A stretch of 64,000 nt of DNA, from NCBI GenBank assembly GCA_018806915.1, contig JAGKQI010000105.1, forward strand, positions 4,030,001-4,094,000. The letters run 5' to 3'. The notes below the pieces were generated by a model. That model saw only the letters and a program-made list of their open reading frames with translations, made no database searches and had not been told where the DNA came from. Positions within the stretch are counted from its first letter, which is position 1. Each line of letters starts with the position of its first letter. This DNA is from Phytophthora colocasiae (lineage: Eukaryota; Oomycota; Peronosporomycetes; Peronosporales; Peronosporaceae). The position numbers were made by a program, and so were the translations under genes. Positions 60,994 through 64,000 of the stretch are shown here, piece by piece.

Positions 60994-61979
60994 TTCAAAA
61001 AGTTGATCCATTAGCTCGAACTTTCGTTTGCCAATCTACTACTTTCTCATGCTGTTCTTGCAACTCGCCACGTGCATTTACCTCGCCGCGAAACTCTGTC
61101 AAACGAGAAGTTTCGTCGCAACACGAATGTATCTACATCTGCTGGTCTCTATCAACCTGGAGATGTTGCTGTTAGAGCTACAAGGTTGAAAGAGATACAC
61201 GCATTCCTGTTGGAACGAAACTCTCCGTTTGACATCCGCATCAGCAGGTTCTCGTAAACAGCGCAAATGGTCACTCTTGGTCGTCCAGCAGGAGAATAGC
61301 TCATGCACCATCAAATAACTCTTAAACCAGCACTTTCAACTCGCCTCTAGCCTTCTTCGTTCTCGTAGCTGTCGAGAGTAAATTCAAAAATGAACCCTAA
61401 CAAGCCCTCACTTCTGCCGTCAGAGTTTTTGATGATACGAAAATGAAACACAGTAGCATGACACACCCGGTGAGCTCACTCAAAAACCACCAGCACGCGA
61501 CGGAGCGAACAAACTCTGTGTGCAACGTTGTTGAACTGTCGTGGACAAAACAGTAGACGATTTGAAGACGTCGATATCTCGACAGAATTTGTTGACAATG
61601 GTGAGTACTTCAGCGAGGAAACTAAAACACAGCAGCATCGCACACCTAGCGCCCCCCCCCCTCCAGAACTATCACCCGCACGTGAATCGACTTGTCGGAG
61701 ATTTCGATCGGGAAAAAGATCTTGTACCGAATGGGTATGCTCCTTGTGAAAATGTTGCGCCTGACTTCTGCCATGAACAACTTGTCCGCATTTTGCTCTC
61801 CATTACGTAAGCCCCAACGTCGGCACACAATGGCAACAAAAGTTGTGAACGGCATCGTGCGTGGACGTGGTGAAAGGATCACAGTAACAGTTTGCCAGCA
61901 GAAAACAATGTCCACCAGTTAAGACAGACCGCCAAGTCGGTCGGCGCTGCACGACAAGAGAAGGATCGCCAACGGACAC
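60994..61979. other. intergenic, no confident gene
   Basis: Short frames only. A minus-strand piece near 61015-61085 reads coiled-coil-like (GELQEQHEKVVDWQTKVRAN). Plus-strand frames at 61541-61810 and 61692-61922 have no domain. Related AAACTCTSYMAAACG-like sequences near 61089 and 61219 hint at a decayed repeat. Confidence 0.35.
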
Positions 61980-63971
61980 ATGGCTACACGTATGGAACTG
62001 GACGAGTTGGAGCGAGGCGATGGAGCGTGGGAAAACATTCAGGAGGTTCTGCGCTTCGGCTTCCGGAGCTTATGGAAAGTTTTCGCAGGTGTCGATGATC
62101 GTGTGTCGGTAGAGTTTTGTTTAATGCTGTAGATATCGTTTTGGTCGAACTACTGAAGTTAATGTTCATCATGTGCAACTGCAGGAGCTACACAACGCCG
62201 TTGCTATACAAACGAGGGACTGTCAACGCCAACAACAGCATTTGGAAGCTATTGCACAAACATTAAACACGATGAGCGAGCAGCTTCGAGTGTAAGTGTA
62301 TGCAACTAATTTGCTGGTAAATTGAATTCAAAGACTCATCAACTTATTTTTTAATCAAGAACGAACGAGCAAGAAGAGTCCGCAAAGCAACAGTTCGAAG
62401 CTCGTCTACAAGAATTAGAGTGTCAAATTCAAAGCCAGAAGAAACCCCACTCTACAGCTCAAGAGAAAATCTCGATAACTAAGGTAGAACGTCGATTAAA
62501 TCTACTGGAAGAAGAATTGGGGCATATCGTGACTGCAATCGATCAGAAAGCAGACGCAGAAGATGTGGTAGAACAGCGGAGATCACTGGAAGAAGCAATA
62601 CGTAAGCGGGTAAGGAGATGCTGAAGATATTCAACTCCTGTACATCTCTAATTTTTTTTTGTCTAGTGCACGAAAGAAGCCTTCGATCAGGAAGTGCTGA
62701 TGCTTCAGGAGCGACTTCAACATCAATGCCAAGAGTTAGAGAAGACATTTTCCACCTCAACATCAGACTTCAAAGCTCAACAAGAGGCTTTTCTTCGCTT
62801 AGAAATGGAGACCTGGACGGCCAAAGTACAGGAGCATTCACGTACCAGTCTGCAAGCAACTCTAGATCAAGAGAACCAGCGACAGAGAGAGGCTATAGGG
62901 GCAATGGACACCCAGATCAAGCTCTGCTGTGATGCGTTAGAGGACCAGCAGAAGCGGCTGGATGATGCCAAGAAGGAGATCCAAGAGCAGCTTTGCGTGA
63001 CGGTTGCAGCTGACAGAGAAGATGTTGCTCGCCAGTGCAGAGAAGCTCACAGTCGCATCGATTACCAGTTTCGCTCCCAGGAAGAGGCTTTGGAGAGAAT
63101 TCGAGCCGGGCAACGCGGGATTCATGAAGATATCGCGAGTACTGCAAGCCAAAGTGCCCAACAAATGACAGCCGCAGTGGGCGAACTGGATCGTCGCGTG
63201 CTTGATCAACAGCGCCAAGAAATTGAGAAACTGCGCCAGCAGGTGTCGGAGGAACTTCAACTAACACTTGCAAACTCGTTGAAAGCGCTGGAAGCAGCTA
63301 AAGACAAGGAGCTCCGCAAAATGAGGCAGCATCAGCACGTTGTCGGACGGAAAATGGCAGAACTAGACCAGATGCTGCAGCTCATGGGGAGACAACTCAT
63401 TCAGAACACGTCACAGCTTCAAGTGGTTCGCAACGACCAGCTCGTGCACAACTTACGGGCTGAAGATGCAGCGTACGACGACGAGCTCTCGCTGCAGTAT
63501 GGCGACGCTATTGATACCTCCGCGTTGGCTGAAGTCGCACAAATTCCGCCACAAACCAAAGTTGATCTAGTTGAGGAAGGCGCCGAGCTGTTGGCACGTC
63601 GATCTCAGCACCAAGAACTGCAGCAGCAACTGGACAAAACGCTTCGCGATTACAGTCAGGTCCTGAGTTCTAGTCAACAAGTAGCAAAAGAGCACGGAGA
63701 GCATCCAAAGAAGTAAGTCCGTTCATTACATCAGGTAAAACATACCTCCGTTAGGCTCGATGAAATGATGGTATCCATAGTGTGCGAGGTGAGCTGGTTA
63801 TTTCAACTGAAGGATCCATTGCCGATGCTGCTTCTGTCATCCAAGGAGCCAGCCTCAAGCGCACCATTTCCATTCGGCAGAGATCCGTTTGATCCAATTG
63901 CAGGCGTCTCCGGTGCAGACACTGTCATCACGGCTAATAAGTCGACCGACGGTGGCGTGATCTCCATGTGA
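61980..63971 (+). CDS. long coiled-coil protein, unrecognised
   Basis: Five exons: 61980-62108, 62185-62291, 62360-62609, 62667-63712, 63755-63971. Total 1,749 nt, 582 aa, introns 42-76 bp, all GT-AG, phases consistent. It starts MATRMELDELERGDGAWENI. After about residue 40 the protein is almost wholly heptad-repeat coiled coil (ERRLNLLEEELGHIVTAIDQ, ALEDQQKRLDDAKKEIQEQL, DRRVLDQQRQEIEKLRQQV). The tail is less ordered (FPFGRDPFDPIAGVSGADTV) and ends at TGA 63969-63971. Likely structural (centrosome, basal body or cytoskeleton); no named family can be given. Confidence 0.75.
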
Positions 63972-64000
63972 AGCGAAATTTCTGCTTTTTCCAGGATGCC

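Noticed and set aside
61528..61922. Small plus-strand frames upstream of the last gene as extra 5' exons
   Set aside because: No splice pattern joins them in frame to the exon at 61980, which has its own ATG.
1..64000. CRISPR arrays, operons, bacterial promoters, tRNA or rRNA genes
   Set aside because: The window is eukaryotic nuclear DNA; no spaced identical repeats, cloverleaf or rRNA sequence was recognised by eye.

Overview
The window is nuclear DNA of an oomycete, most likely a Phytophthora species. The evidence is a Crinkler (CRN) effector with the LFLAK-type N-terminus, an oomycete-type initiator just upstream of it, a flagellar IFT gene, short (about 40-75 bp) GT-AG introns, compact genes, and dense nests of Ty3/gypsy, Ty1/copia, pogo-like and piggyBac-like elements. 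No species call is made.

Layout. 1-18606 is a transposon nest. A minus-strand Ty1/copia element (5' LTR 18370-18606, gag 17729-18322, protease region 1-690; the rest lies left of the window) is split by unassigned repeat DNA and by two full-length Ty3/gypsy chromoviruses. Copy 1 (1981-9769, plus, target duplication CTGCG) and copy 2 (9790-17351, minus, target duplication GTGAA) lie only 20 bp apart. The copia element itself sits in a gene for an endosialidase-type (peptidase S74) chaperone domain, whose C-terminal end survives at 18607-18865.

18866-23485 is gene-rich: two tandem homocysteine S-methyltransferases, an eight-exon acyl-CoA-binding/ankyrin protein and a small GIY-YIG protein. 23486-32650 is a second transposon zone: a gene cut by a TA-flanked MITE, a piggyBac-like relic, and a third, decayed gypsy element (27676-32458, target duplication CGCAT) whose 5' LTR carries a pogo-derived element. 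33053-42098 holds a membrane protein with a cold-shock-like domain, IFT121/WDR35, and a large unrecognised membrane protein with a GC-AG intron. 42391-44955 is a run of TIR elements.

45082-58066 holds a mitochondrial PPR protein and then a cluster of WrbA-type flavoproteins (NAD(P)H:quinone oxidoreductases). Four of the five full copies lie in a near-identical inverted duplication (about 2.7 kb arms, about 1.5 kb spacer). A CRN effector with a kinase-like C-terminus separates the fourth from the fifth copy. The right end carries two multi-exon coiled-coil proteins.

Main points for follow-up: (i) a 667-codon antisense ORF in gypsy copy 1, running from the 3' LTR across the chromodomain; (ii) a textbook -1 frameshift cassette (GGGAAAC, 7-nt spacer, 10-bp stem) at the gag/pol junction of copy 1; (iii) a copia primer-binding site matching the anticodon arm of tRNA-Asn; (iv) the flavoprotein palindrome. 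All functional statements are from reading the sequence; no database search or computation was run.
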